Source of the DNA: Polytrichum commune
Lineage: Eukaryota; Streptophyta; Polytrichopsida; Polytrichales; Polytrichaceae
Length of the DNA: 64,000 nt
Direction of reading: 5' to 3'
Assembly (NCBI GenBank): GCA_950295325.1
Contig: OX485808.1
Span: 14,838,527 to 14,902,526, forward strand
Shown: positions 29,598-41,564 of the stretch, in pieces
Layout of the letters: each line of letters starts with the position of its first letter
Position numbering within the stretch: position 1 is the stretch's first letter
Translations under genes and position numbers: made by a program
Notes under the pieces: generated by a model
Databases searched by the model: none
What the model was told of the DNA's origin: nothing
What the model saw: only the letters and a program-made list of their open reading frames with translations

Positions 29598-31943
29598 TAA
29601 GGATGTGCCTAAGTAGCCAAAAATGACATTCATGGGGTTGGGGGAGTAGTTTTGACTAGATGTAAAGGGCATGTAAGGGGGGAGGAGAAATAAAAATGAA
29701 AGAAGTTGAAATTGAGGATTATGTCGTTAAGGACGGAGTGGGAGAAGGTTGTGGTGGTGGGTGGATATTACGGTTTGTGCCCATTATTACTTCATTATAT
29801 CGATTCCACAACCACATGAGTTTTTCAAGGTCTATGGATGTGATCTATTCACCATGGTATTCATGCAATTGCGCATTTTTTTTTTTGGGGGGGGGGAGGT
29901 GAATTTGCATGGTAGGGATGGAGGATATTATATCTTTGTTCATATTGCATTCGTTTGTTAGGAGGTGAGGTGCGCAACCTGGAACGGGGGGCGGATGTAG
30001 CAATGGTTTAAAGATTGGGGTGTGGAATATTGTCTTGTGAGGGTACTGTGAGATTAGGTGTGGGATTTATGCTTCAAAAATTGGGTCATTAAATAAGGTG
30101 TTATGTTGGAGGCAATGTGGATTGGGTGGAGAATAGTTGTTTCCAAAATCCATTGTTGGTGGTATGTAGTAGGGGTTTTCCATGTACTGTACATAAGAAT
30201 GTATGGGTCTTGGTAGTTGCTCCCCATTTGTCTTTACGGTTATGAAATTTATGATCAATGATGGAGGTAACCATGGTACTTGGTGGGAGAATTAAGGATG
30301 TAGAGGGGGTGGATGGGGTAGTTTGAGATAGGGGTGGCCGGAGGGCGGGGGGTGCAAGATGGTGGGAAAAAGGCTTGGGCTTGGAGAAGGGCAACACAAA
30401 TATTACGTACGTTGGCAAGCATTATACTTGTGTTGAAATTCCAATATAGTAAGAATTCAATTCTCTCACGGGCTTTGTAGTTGAGGCAATATGGACATAT
30501 TGAGAGATGCAAATATCACAATATTTGTTTTTTTAATTATCTTTTTTGGAGGCAAGATAGAGAAGAATAATGTGGACTATATTACCACGTGTCTTGTAGG
30601 AATGTAGTTTTGGATGGGAAGGTGGTGTCAAATGATTCAATGTGTATGTTATATTCATGCTTAAGTATATATAGAGATCAAGTGGTAGGGGAATGGTGAC
30701 ATGCAAGTGCAGATAAGTGAGTAAGGTGTTGGGCCCCTCCATATCTAAGGCCGATAAATTATATCAAGCCTTGATATATGGTGCCAAGTTGTCATGGGTC
30801 ATCAAGGGCTTCTAGAAGTTGGTAACCTAGACAAGTGGCATATCTAAGAAGTAGGGAGGATGAGTTAATACCAAAATCATTGTGGGGAAGTTGGATAAGT
30901 ATGTTAGGAGCACTTTTGGGCATGCAACATATGGCGTTGGTGGTTATTATTATTAATTTGTCTAGGATTTGGATGTATGGTTTTGAGTATGGCATTACGT
31001 AGAAGGAGTATGCTAGGCCCGGTCGAGTGACAATTTTGAGGAGTTTAATCTTTTGTGCAATGGTTGGGCAAATAAGGAGAGGCTAGAGGGGCAAAGTATG
31101 TTGGCGACGAAGTTTTCCCTCTACCTAGATGGTGTAGTTAGCCATAACTAGTTGCCATGTAGTGCATAGCCTCATCCCGACCCACTTATGGTGAGGACCA
31201 AATGGCAATAGGATGGTGACATGGCTCAAGCAAGCACTTGTGATTACATCAATGCTTAGGGGAGGTCCACTTCAAGAAGGTTGTTTTCTTATAGGTGTGC
31301 ACACAAGCACCTTTCAATTCCCAAGCATCTAGGTGTTGTAGTGACCAACCTAGTTGGGAGTTATTTTCCTTGCTTGCTACGGGCTCCATTTATACACATG
31401 TTGGTTCAAGTTCACATCCAAGTGGCGCTTCCTTCCCTTGTGTGCATATTAAATGAATTGGCGACCTACAAGAGATTCTTTTTCCCTTTGCTATTACCTG
31501 GTGTCCCCATTTGAAAGATCTTCATGTCACATTGGGACCCCACTATAGCACATCATGTTACACAAACTTTTATTATCATACTTTAAGGTCGGCTTGGAAA
31601 CCAAACAACAAAATCATTGTTTTTGAGGTTTGCATGTAAGATTTGATAATACTCTTGACCATTGTATGTATGCCATCACTACAAGGATCATGTGGTGATT
31701 CCACAAGACCATGTCACTAGGTTCAATATTTTCACACAAAATTGGGAGAAAGTGTTCGAAGCCACTATTGTGCCCATGGGAAATTTGGCACAACATGACA
31801 ACCTCACTATGTGTTCTCCAATTAAGGGGCCTCTAGCGAGGTCAACATACTTTTCAATTTTATTGTTGCATTGTGGGTGGGCACAACCACTGGTTCCATC
31901 CCATTGTAGTATAATACATGATACTATAGTTAATGAACTACAT
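29598..31943. other. Intergenic, strongly G-over-C block to about 31.1 kb
   Basis: On the plus strand about 29640-31150 is rich in G and T and poor in C, and includes T11G10 at 29876-29896. Minus-strand frames such as 30418-30101 and 30742-30533 are open, with Pro/Thr/His-rich content but no recognisable domain. It may be a decayed element transcribed from the minus strand. No gene is called. Confidence 0.35.
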
Positions 31944-32410
31944 TGTTTGTGGTATTTAGTGTCATGTACACACTTGCGAAGGACCTAAACTAGATGCCTA
32001 GAGGTCTCAAAGTGTCACACATGCTAATTGCCAATATGATACCATTTATCAATATAAGTAGCTATTTCACTTTTAAAAAATATACATTGTGACGTTTAGA
32101 GTAGCACATTGGGATATGCTAGATGATAGTCTTGGATGTTAGTATGCAAGGGAAGATATTTTGAACATACTAATGCCAAATGTCATTTGTGTACACTTTA
32201 GTCAACTTGTAGACCATTGTGTAACATAAGCATGCACCTCATAACACTATTGAACACAATCATGCCAAGATATTGGTAAGCACAAGTTTATGCCAAGTAT
32301 CATGGCTGACACTTATGATGAAGTGATTAATCATCAATATAACCTAGCATGCCTCAAAATAGGGTAAGTGTCAATATTATGCATGCAACACTATGTACCA
32401 TAATGGTGTA
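31944..32410. mobile_element. MITE-like element (family C), about 470 bp
   Basis: It begins GTTTGTGGTATTTAGTGTC and ends CACTATGTACCATAATGGTG. The body (CCTAAACTAGATGCCTAGAGG, TTAGTATGCAAGGGAAG, GACCATTGTGTAACATA, CCTCAAAATAGGGTAAGTG) is shared with 56345-56882 and with 33628-34528. The ends are weak inverted repeats around GGTATTTAGTG. Confidence 0.65.
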
Positions 32411-33160
32411 GTGATATGCATCATTAACACGTTCTACAATGGTTGATTTGCTAGTGACTTGACCACATGATCTTTGTAGTGCACGTGCCACTTATAAGTC
32501 TAAGCACTCCCATTTTGAATTTTCCACTTTACAAAATCAACCTAGACAGAGGGTACATAAATCTAGCACCAATAATTATGGCTCATGCTTCATAGCGTCT
32601 AGGTAAACACATATATCTTGCATGAAAGAACACTACACTACATATACCAATTAGTGAGGGTGGTACTAATTCAAGTCACATGCACAATCTAGCCAAAATC
32701 TCAAAGTAACCACGGGGTGACTTCTTTATATCGAGTGACACTAAATTCATGAATACATGCTCATTTACCATAGATTTAAGAAATTTAGTGTTTGTCACAT
32801 GCTTGTCAATACCAATACTTTCATTGAAAAGTGCCAAGTGCCAGTTTTTTCAATTAACATGGTCAAGTGCCGGGATGATCATTGATTTCATAAAGGGATT
32901 AGTATCACCTTCACTAATTTCCCACACTCACTAAGTGGTATATTTAGTGTAGTAAAAACAAGTCAGATTCCCCTACATGTTTAGGGCCGGTGCACTCCAA
33001 CCGACAAATTCCATTGACTAATTCAAGACATATGATGCCATTTTTGCGACAAACTTAACCAAAATGAAAAGTTTTCATATTATAAAATGGCTCAATGCAC
33101 TTTCACATTCTCAAATGATGAGCTTACCTATATTAGACACCTCAAAGCTCCAACCCACTG
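32411..33160. other. Intergenic, nothing recognised
   Basis: AT-rich sequence without supported features. 32719-32750 and 32930-32960 contain fragments of the CACTAAAT-type MITE ends. Confidence 0.35.
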
Positions 33161-33385
33161 CACTAAATATTGTATTGAGTGTCACTTACTATTTGAATTT
33201 ACACAATGCTATAACTCTTTTATTGTATATCTCATATTCTGCCATCAGAAGTCAAACCGATTGTTTGGACATTATAAAACATTAACGTCCATACTTGATT
33301 TTTCAAAAATTAACATCAATAGTAAAAAAGATATAGCATTGTGTAACTCTATATGGTAAGTGACACTAAATACAACATTTAGTGT
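33161..33385. mobile_element. MITE-like foldback, relative of 1276-1490
   Basis: The left arm (CACTAAATATTG, GTGTCACTTACTATTTG, CACAATGCTATAACTC) pairs with the right arm (GATATAGCATTGTGTAAC, GGTAAGTGACACTAAATAC). It ends in the palindrome-like CACTAAATACAACATTTAGTG. Confidence 0.65.
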
Positions 33386-33627
33386 ACATATATCACCTCC
33401 AAACAAACTTGCCTACTACACAATGATCACCTTGTGATAGACTCGAGTGAATTATGATAAGGAATAAATGATGACACAGTGCCTGAATTAGCTAAAGGAG
33501 ACTTTCTTGCATGCCAGGCTGGCTACATTTCGATCGCCGTTGTCAACACAAAATGGCGAATTATAAGCGTTGACCAGGTACAATTACGGTAGTATTCAAT
33601 AAACTTAACTGCAACATCATATTACTC

Positions 33628-34528
33628 CATTTATGGTATTTAGTGTAGTATACATTTCTTTGCGAAGGGCCTACACTAGATGCCTAGAGGTCTGGAAGTG
33701 TCATGTTCGTTTGATTGCTAATATATACTATTCATCCACATAAGTAATTTTTTAAAGTGAAATTTATCTACGTTATGACATTCAGTGTAGTATATTGGGA
33801 TACTCGAGATGGTAGTTTTGCGTTTTAGTATGCAAGAGGAATATTTACTTGAGCATACTAATGCCATGTGTTAGTTGTATGCAATTTAATCAACTTAAAG
33901 ACCATTGTGTAACATGGTAGAACAGCCTATTCCTGATTAGGATCCCATCAAGAATCTATAGGGTGTTGTGATTTCAATAAGGTTGGGACTAATTTCCATA
34001 ATTTGTTTTTGCGGGTGGTTAAAATAAGGTGTTGTATTTCACAATTTCTAAGGACGAGTTTCCATGTAGGCCACTCACCCACCAGATTCTAGTGGAAATG
34101 TAGATTCCACATGGTGGATGAAGCAACCTACATGGAAACTAACCCTCAACTTCAATTTTGTATCACCAAGGAATCGATAGTGCCATGACATGTGTCCCCA
34201 ATATTGAGTGCTAAAGTGAGGAGGAATTTGTCTCAAAATGAGCACGTTATGGGAGACTCTAGATATTGGTAATGTGTTCATGCCAACTTTTGGTTTAAAA
34301 AATCCATAGTAATTTCAATTTAAGGATTAAAGTTATTAATAGAATGAAAACTTCCTCATTTCTATCTTCCTACATGGGATAAATTTGCACCACCTTATAC
34401 TTCTCCAAATTTGGCATATAATATCTTAAGTGATTGGTTATGGGTGCCTCTACTCTACACCTCAAAATAGGGTAAGCGACCCTATTACGCATGTGACACA
34501 AAATATCAGAAATGGTGTAGTACTAAAG
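33628..34528. mobile_element. Family C MITE interrupted by other sequence
   Basis: 33628-33917 matches the first two thirds of family C and 34455-34528 matches its right end (ACCTCAAAATAGGGTAAGCG). The piece between is unrelated to family C and replaces part of it. Within that piece, 34051-34148 is a 98-bp mini-MITE with ends AGGACGAGTTTCCATGTAGG and CCTACATGGAAACTAACCCT. Confidence 0.6.
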
Positions 34529-35417
34529 TTATGCTTCACCTTCTTCATTATTCAAATAATTCATAAACATCATGGAGTTAGGATAGGGCTAGACGTCCAC
34601 CTCTTTGATATGGGCCCCATCACTATCCAAGGGGAAGGGGGTCTAGTAAAAACTCAACCCTCGTATGTTTGTGGTTTATTCATCTGAAGTGGTTTCCCAA
34701 AGGTTAATTTGGTGCCTTTGATGCTAATTTCACAGTCAGGTGATCAAGATGTCTTACATCTTCATTGTTACGATATTGTGATGCCCATCACGAACCTATT
34801 GTTTTTTGAATCATGTTAGTAATAAAAGCAATTCAAAAATTGTGAGTGTGAATAGTCTTTCCTACCATACTAAAAAACTTGATAAAAGAAATAGGTTCCC
34901 ATTTTGGAAACAATAATAATAATAATTAACCCAAAAGGAATAATATCACATAACAAGTGTTTTGTGTACCCAAATTATGCAAATGCATAATAAAGCACTC
35001 GATTATCTACTTCTAATAAGCACAATTGACCCACATGCTATAATAGAATTGCATGTGTTTTCACCTTGGGCAAATATGGTAGGGGTCTAGTTCAAAGGAG
35101 TGGGTGTCTAGCCCTAGCCATCAAGTCATGGTGATTCTTAGGCTGGACGCTAAAACATCCCCAATGAGTTTTTTAAGGAAGGAGTCCCATGATAGGACAA
35201 GGGTTGGGCCCATGACCCACAAATTGAGTAGCTCTAGAGGGACTTTTATGGACTCGACCGGAAAACATTGGTCGTCTTTCCTGACTTCAAAAAAAGAGTT
35301 GTCCTTACATTCTTGAAGGCCGCCTAGTCCACAAAACCCATATTGAATGCACCTCAACTTCAAGGCCCAAATCCAATATATATGCTCACTTCTACTCTAG
35401 AAAATAAGCAATAGATT
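34529..35417. other. Intergenic, no gene recognised
   Basis: No supported gene. 35085-35125 resembles 4020-4060. Short open frames at 35104-35363 on both strands have no recognisable family. Confidence 0.4.
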
Positions 35418-36024
35418 TGGAACTCATTCCCGAAGCGAAACTATCAATAAAGTATGTAATTAACTTGGAAGTTAAAGATATGAAAAATTCCTCGTTAGCA
35501 TTGAGGCGAAAGTTTATTTGGTGACCTACTATTGAAAGGGCCTAGTCATTTTAAAACCGAGCTTAAATAATGTGCTAATTAAAGCTAAATTGTTTCATAA
35601 CAATTTACTAATGTCTTCTCCTTTCACAAGTAACTTTCTACAAGTATTCATACACATTGAAGTTGATTAAGCATAATTAGTTGTAATTAAACCTGATTAA
35701 GCCTAACTAAGTGCAAGGCCTAAGCCTAGCTTGGTGCCTATTTTGATATCTGAAATCTTTGAAAGCTTAATTACGTTTGATTATGCTGAATGTGTCTGAA
35801 TACTCGTAGAAATTCACTTGTGAAAGGAGTAGGGATTAGTGAAACGTCATAAGACAATTTAGCTAAAATTAGCACATTATTTTAAATTCAATTTAAAACT
35901 GACAAAGGCCCTTTCAAGTGGCAAGTCACAAAAATTATCACCTCAATGCGATGAGAAATTTCCATATCTTTCATTTTCAAGTTAATTACATACTTTATTC
36001 ACAGTTTCACTTTGGAAATGAAAT
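35418..36024. mobile_element. Long foldback element, arms about 290 bp
   Basis: Almost the whole 607 bp is an inverted repeat. The left arm reads CATTCCCGAAGCGAAACTAT, AATAAAGTATGTAATTAACT and AATGTGCTAATTAAAGCTAA. The right arm carries their complements (AGTTAATTACATACTTTATT, TTAGCTAAAATTAGCACATT, CACTTTGGAAATG). Identity between arms is roughly 80-85% by eye. A transcript would fold into one long hairpin. It has no coding capacity. Confidence 0.75.
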
Positions 36025-36959
36025 CCAAATCAATTACTTCTTTATTAAATGAAAGTGCACACACACGCACACACACACATATAAATGGAAGGACAATTTT
36101 GTTTTTAAGCCGGGAGGGGCGGCCAACGTTTTCCGGTCGTGTCCATAAACTTAACGTTTTTTTTTTTGGACTGCCCAAGGATTGTGGGCCGTGGACCTGG
36201 CCCTTATCCTATCATGGAACCCGTTCCTTAAAAAGCTCGTTGCGTGTGCTAAGTTATAGCGTCCAGCGAGTGCTGAGGTAGAAGAGCATTGTTCCTTTGA
36301 AGAATGTTAAAGTAAGGTTGGAATAGTAGTGATGCATTGATGAGTCATCATCAACTTGGGGGGGCGATTGGATACTGGAGGGAGTAGGTGAAGGAGGCAA
36401 GCAAGGAAGGGAGGGAGGGTATATAGATCTCTGACAGGAGAGGTACATTGTGTCCACGCTCCAACACTGCATGCAGGCTTAACTTATATATAGGTATTTT
36501 ATAGCAAGGAAAGCAAGGCAGGCTAAGTCCAGGGCGGCGCCAATCTAGCTGACGCTAGCTTAGCTAATATGTAACCCATACGTTTGGATGCACTGGATAG
36601 TGGTGACAGACTAGCTTAGTGGTGCATAGTCATTCAAGGCAGTGATCGGGGAGAACCGGCAGTTAGTTACACACGAACTGGTTGAGTTTGAGAAATAACC
36701 GGTTGAAGTTCAAGACTGCAGGAAAATTACTGATCATTTTAGAGGAATTGATTGAATATACCCCAATTTAAGAAAGGAAAACCAGAGGATGCCAACATGT
36801 AACCGGTTGGACCTGCAAACACTAGGATCTCAACCAGTTATGTCTCTTTTGTCCCCCCCCCCACACAAAAAGAAAACAAGAGGAAGGAGATTTATGTAAG
36901 TAGTACCTTAGAAGTTGGGCCCTTCACTTAGTGTGTGGGCCTTGGGGGTCACTCTTCTT
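36025..36959. other. Intergenic; microsatellite and C10 tract
   Basis: AC repeats near 36058-36080 and a C10 run at 36853-36862. The phrases AACCGGTTGA / AACTGGTTGAG / CAACCAGTT around 36675-36840 recur in peroxidase intron 2 (about 39660-39815), so a dispersed repeat covers part of this. No gene recognised. Confidence 0.4.
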
Positions 36960-37135
36960 AACTTCACACCTATATTTGAGTGGTAAGTGGCAAAGCTTGT
37001 AGTTAAGATTGGACATCAAAAAGACATGTGTTACAATGAGATTGGACTATGTGTTCAAAATCTAGACATCATTCTAGGTTCAATAGCTAACAAAAATAGG
37101 AGGGAGTATATGATCACTTGAAAAGGAAAAAACTT
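36960..37135 (+). repeat. Dispersed repeat family A, plus-oriented, 5' part
   Basis: CACCTATATTTGAGTGGTAAG, GACATCAAAAAGACATGTG, GAGATTGGACTATGTGTTC and GTATATGATCACTTG match family A; the 3' half is missing. Confidence 0.6.
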
Positions 37136-37335
37136 CTTCACTTTCACTTCTATTAACTTTTTGCATGTCAACACTTATTTTGAAACATGGAATGACATTC
37201 CATGCATGATTCCGAATAGGTCAACTCTCGATTTGACCCAAACAACCATACAACCTTACAACCATACATGCATGTGAGGTTGGAAGTGGCCACAAACAAG
37301 CCATACACCTCATCGAACTCCCAAAATTGTAACAA

Positions 37336-37533
37336 CACTAGTAGGAAACATGGTCTTAGAACACACTTCCCATTTGACACGGTCGGTCATTACAACACAC
37401 TTGATTGACAAGAGCCAACTCCAATCTACACAATTGTAGATTTCATGTGAATGTTGTCAATTGGGTTGTGTGCTAATGACCGCTCATGTCAAATGGGAAA
37501 CGTGTTCTAAAACCACGTTTTCTACTACATAGT
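37336..37533. mobile_element. CACTA-like MITE, 198 bp
   Basis: It starts CACTAGTAGGAAAC. About 60 bp of the left end is complementary to the right end (TTAGAACAC..TTCCCATTTGACA against TGTCAAATGGGAA..GTGTTCTAA). The CACTA start hints at En/Spm-type ancestry. Target duplication is not clear. Confidence 0.6.
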
Positions 37534-37795
37534 CCAAACTCTCAAGCACTGAAGCTCTCACTTAGTGGAAAGGGGCAACTTAGAATCAAGATAAACGCTG
37601 TTGGGAAGTTGAGTAGCCGCACTGACCCCATGTAACTTAAGGTAACTAGCTTACCCAGATTCAGATCAGCATTTTGTTGTAATTAGTGTTTTCCAACTCT
37701 GGATCCGATATCATCGCTCTATAGTCACCCACTCGTGTTCAAATATTGTTGGTCTTACAAATTCCACAGCATCATCCCTTTTTAAGGATTCCAAG

Positions 37796-37850
37796 GAGGA
37801 CGTTGACGGTACGCTTCCGTCCGGAATGCTGTAAGGAAGAGGACGTTGAC
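37796..37850 (+). promoter_or_regulatory. Two GAGGACGTTGAC repeats (W-box-like) upstream of the peroxidase
   Basis: The 12-mer GAGGACGTTGAC occurs at 37796-37807 and 37839-37850. The second continues TTGACT, a WRKY-factor W-box core. They lie 110-160 bases upstream of the TATA box. Control by WRKY factors would suit a stress-type peroxidase but is inference. Confidence 0.45.
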
Positions 37851-37957
37851 TTTAGAGCAGCTCGATCCAAGGTAGTCCTCCCTGGAATCGATCTGGATTC
37901 TGAATGTGGGTGTAGGCAAGTTTGTGTCGCTTCAATAATGATGAGGATCACGAGGAG

Positions 37958-37963
37958 TATATA
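37958..37963 (+). promoter_or_regulatory. TATA box of the peroxidase gene
   Basis: TATATA in GAGTATATAGTTTC, followed after about 30 bases by a pyrimidine-rich CTCATCTCACTTC start region and a plausible untranslated exon ending at a splice donor (38055/38056). Confidence 0.55.
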
Positions 37964-38036
37964 GTTTCTCTTACTCCAACTCTCAACTCATCTCACTTCA
38001 AACCGTTGTAGCAGAGCAGGAAGAAGCAGAGACGAA

Positions 38037-38730
38037 GAGAGTGGTTCTAGTGAAGGTATGTGCAGGGTGCGGCATTAACCCATCATCAGGCATATTAGAA
38101 GTGGGGCTATGTGTTGGGTACTGTGGATTTATGCAATATTGGACCTGTGTGGGTGAATATGAGGATGTTTGATTCCTTATATGGATCCAGGGTTAGGCCT
38201 GCTTGCAGGAACAGTCTAGACTTGAATGCTCAAACACATTAGTCTAATGTCCTTCAGATTGTGTGGGGTGATTTTAAGTCCATTCTCAACAATTTTGTGT
38301 TGCAAAGTTGGATAGAAGTTTGCATGCACCATTTGTGGGTGAATCATGTTTGTTGCAAGTGAGCTTGAAGCTTAGTTTGATACTGATGGGAGGAAATGAG
38401 AGAGTGGTTCTAGTGAAGGTATGTGCAGGGTGTGGTACTAACCCATCATCAGGCATATTTGCAGTAGGGCTCTGTGTTGGGTACTGTGAATTTATTCAAG
38501 TTTGCATGTGTGGGTGAGAGATGATGATCCTTGATTCTTCATGTGGAACCAGGGTTAGGCCTGCTTACAGGAACAGTCTAGTCTTGAATGCTTAATCACA
38601 TTAGTCCAATCCTTCTTCCAAATTTTGTGGGGTGATTTCAAGTCCATTTTCAACAATCTTTTGTTGCAAAGGAGATTGAAGCACTGATATTGCTGAGAGG
38701 AAATTAGAGTGGTTCTAGAAGGTATGTACC
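38037..38730 (+). repeat. Peroxidase 5'UTR donor segment present in three tandem copies
   Basis: The segment GAGTGGTTCTAGTGAAG plus donor GTATGTGC occurs at about 38039 and 38399, and a shorter version (GTGGTTCTAGAAG, GTATGTACC) at about 38709. The sequence after copies 1 and 2 is duplicated over roughly 300 bp (CATCATCAGGCATATT, CAGGGTTAGGCCTGCTT, CAGGAACAGTCTAG). This lies between the probable first exon and the ATG. Confidence 0.75.
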
Positions 38731-38895
38731 TGAATGCGTTAAAATGCTTAAGGAGTGCTCTCAAATGTTTTTGGTCGTTGGATTTCTTATCAACCATTCT
38801 GGTGTAATCAAGTTTCTTAAAGGTCTGTTACTAAGAAGGGCTTATACTGATGTATTTCCAGCTGGGATTTGAATATATTTTGCAGGTTGGTCGCA

Positions 38896-41284
38896 ATGGC
38901 TCGTGTTTCAGCTGCAGTGCTGGTGTTGGTCCTTGCATGCTCGATTAACTTCTTCCAAGTAGCTGAATCTGCGGGGCTGGTGTACAATTACTACGCCAAA
39001 ACCTGCCCCAATGCTGAGAAGATAATTAAGGACACTGTATATAAGCTGTATGAAAAGAAGGGCAACATTGCCACCTCACTCATCCGCATGGAGTTCCACG
39101 ACTGCTTCAATGTGCGGAACTAATTCCATACGCTTAATGAAAACCAGCAGCTTTTGTCATTTCCATCATCATATATCAATAGGTTGGCAATTGCGTGATT
39201 GGATGTAAAAAATTGGTCTGATGGTATTATCTTCTTTTTGTGTATGTAGGGATGTGACGGCTCTTTCCTCCTACTTTCAAAGAAAGGACAAACATCTGAG
39301 AAGGACTCACATGCTCAAGTAGGGATGCGTAACGAGAAGTACGTGAACGACCTTAAGGCTGCTGTGGAGGCCCAATGCAAGGGAGTGGTCTCTTGTGCAG
39401 ATATCCTCGCCCTCGGAGGAGCTGCTGCCGTGGAAGTGGTGAGTTAGGCTAATAACCATATCCTTTACAAATTTGAGTTCATTCAATTCTTGCTGTTGCA
39501 CGGGAACCCTAAAGTTCATAACCTCTGTCTTAATATCTAGGCTATTGGTAGATGCACTACTTTCGCTATTGGCACCATCTACATTCATTCTAGATACTGT
39601 ACAGAGGTGATATACTTCAGGTCTGTAAACGGGCAGATCCAACCTCTACTTTACAGATGGGCCAGTTGAGTTTGAGAAATAGATCGTTCAAGTTCAAGAC
39701 TTTAAGCAAATTGCTAATCATTTTTAGAGGAATATACCTCAATTTAAAAAGAAAATTTGAAAGAAATCAACATGTAGCCGGTTGAACATAGAAACACTAG
39801 GATATTGACCAATTTTCCCCAAAAATTCCCCTTTCACTCCTTCAGGGTCCTTGTGTTGAAGGATGCAGAGATTGCTTGAATTAATCCTCTCTGCATAATT
39901 ACGTCTTGACCTTTTGTCAATGTGGCGTGCTTGCGTGCAGTTGGGAGGACCCTCTATGAAGCTAAAAACTGGACGGAGGGACGCAGTTATCAGTTTGAAA
40001 TCATCGGCAGATAAGATGCCCCATCCTCAGGACAGTGTTTCCACCGCCTTGGCCTTCTTTGCGAGCTTTGGCATTGACACCGAGAAGGCTGTTGCCCTTT
40101 ACGGTAAGCAATTGGTTCATACAGTGAACAGTCCGCTGAGATTTATTTGGGACTCATGGTTTCTTATCTGCACTTGCACGTGTCTTACAGTCTGCAAATT
40201 CCTGGTAGACATTGTCACTTAATGCTGCCATGGTTGCGAATTGCTCTAGGATGGGAGCCTAGGGGTTAGTCATGGGGGCAGATTGTTACGGGTCACATTG
40301 TCCATGCCGGTTTAAGGTCTTCGCCTTTCAAAGGACAAGGTAGACGTGCCTAATTTGGTTTCGTTTCTTCATTGGGAACCTCTTTCTGAGTGGTATGCCG
40401 TTGGGTGTAGCTCCAAGAATGGATACCAAAAAGACGTGTGTTTAAAAGAGATTGGACTACATGTTCAAAATGTGACAATCATTCTAAGCTCAAGAATCAA
40501 CATAATTGGGGGTGGGGGGGACTTTATTTCAACCATTGAATGAGCACAAGAATCTTTGCTTTGATAATGAATAAGATATTCATATGAGCTCTGAAAATAC
40601 TGAGGAAAGTGGCCAGGGTCTTGATTTGGATTTGCTAACTAGCTCATACAAATTGTGTGTTTCATATCTGAGGAGAAGTGGGGCTAGTCGGGAAAAGTAA
40701 CCACTTAAGACTCAATTATTTAGGCAAAAGTCTTCAAGGTCCTTCTGATTCTCATGATGCTTGTTTTGGGATTACATTAGACCAACTCGAAGATCCTTCA
40801 TTCTTTCTTGTCATGGCTATAATAATAGATGCGTGCAGTAATTGCCCCTTAATCCATTGATGCATGTGTTATAGGTGCGCACACCATCGGAAGGGCACAT
40901 TGTGAGAGCTTCAGAGAGAGGATCTACCCCACCGTTGACCCTCAGATGGACCCCGGCTTTGCGAAGCTGTTGAAGTACCGGTGCCCCGTGAAGCCCGGCA
41001 CATCTGACCCCGTGCACTTCACATACTTCCGTAACGACGAGCAATCGCCCATGTTGTTCGACAACCACTACTACGTGAACCTGGTGGCCAAGCAGGGCTT
41101 GCTGGGCATTGACTCGGGCCTGTACTGGGACCCCCGCACGAAGCCCTATGTGGAGAAGTATGCAGCCGACATCAACTACTGGCGCACGCAGTTCGCGCTC
41201 GCCTTCACCAAGCTCAGTGAAGTGAAGCCCCTCACTGGCACCCAAGGCCAAATCCGCAAGAGCTGCTCCTTCGTCAACCCTTGA
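38896..41284 (+). CDS. Class III (secretory) peroxidase, four coding exons
   Basis: Exons are 38896-39111, 39250-39438, 39941-40103 and 40875-41284 (intron phases 0, 0, 1), with an extra 5'UTR intron ending at 38885. The product is 325 residues, a normal length. A signal peptide occupies about residues 1-26. The distal site is R64, F67, H68 and D69; the proximal haem ligand is H192 in GAHTIGRAHC. VVSCADILAL and LGGPSMKLKTGRRD are family signatures. All eight disulfide Cys are present (C37, C70, C74, C115, C121, C199, C226, C320). Class III peroxidases use H2O2 to oxidise phenolics in the wall or vacuole; no vacuolar tail is evident, so secretion is likely. Oddity: C70 and C74 are one residue closer than usual (CFNGC instead of CFVNGC), with an unusual donor GTGCGG. 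Intron 3 holds a family A repeat. I chose the ATG at 38896 because it starts the signal peptide just after a splice acceptor. Confidence 0.93.
40405..40710 (+). repeat. Dispersed repeat family A in peroxidase intron 3
   Basis: GATACCAAAAAGACGTGTG, GAGATTGGACTACATGTTC, TTCATATGAGCTCTGAAAA and GTGTTTCATATCTGAGGAG follow the family A order. Upstream 40250-40350 and downstream 40720-40800 also match sequence near the 5S-derived repeat at 12.1-12.3 kb. Confidence 0.6.
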
Positions 41285-41374
41285 TGACAAAGTAGTAGCT
41301 AGCCAGACACTATGTTTCTTCATTCTCCATTGTGTCAAAACATCCAAAGTAGCTAGAGCGTGACTGTGTTCTGT

Positions 41375-41380
41375 AATAAA
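41375..41380 (+). terminator. Poly(A) signal of the peroxidase gene
   Basis: AATAAA 91 bases after the stop codon, followed by TG-rich sequence near 41430. Confidence 0.6.
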
Positions 41381-41564
41381 ACTCAATTTGATCTGTCCAC
41401 AACTTCTGTTTATGGCATGTAATTCATGTGCGCAACAACTTTGTTTATGACATTTTATTTATGTACACGACACGTGAGTGGATTTTTATTCATTGATTTA
41501 TCGGTGCACATGGATGATTTCATTGAAAAAGAACACAGCACACGGGCACCTAATATGTCCTATG

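Noticed and set aside
29349-29672. Minus-strand frame rich in Gln, Arg, Thr-His
   Set aside because: It is the translation of a compound TG/TTC/TTG microsatellite, not a gene.
30101-30418. Pro/Ser/Thr-rich minus-strand protein
   Set aside because: Follows from the C-rich skew of the minus strand; no domain and neighbouring frames are broken.
40817-41386. 189-codon minus-strand frame
   Set aside because: It is antisense to peroxidase exon 4, whose sense frame contains the haem-ligand motif and conserved Cys.
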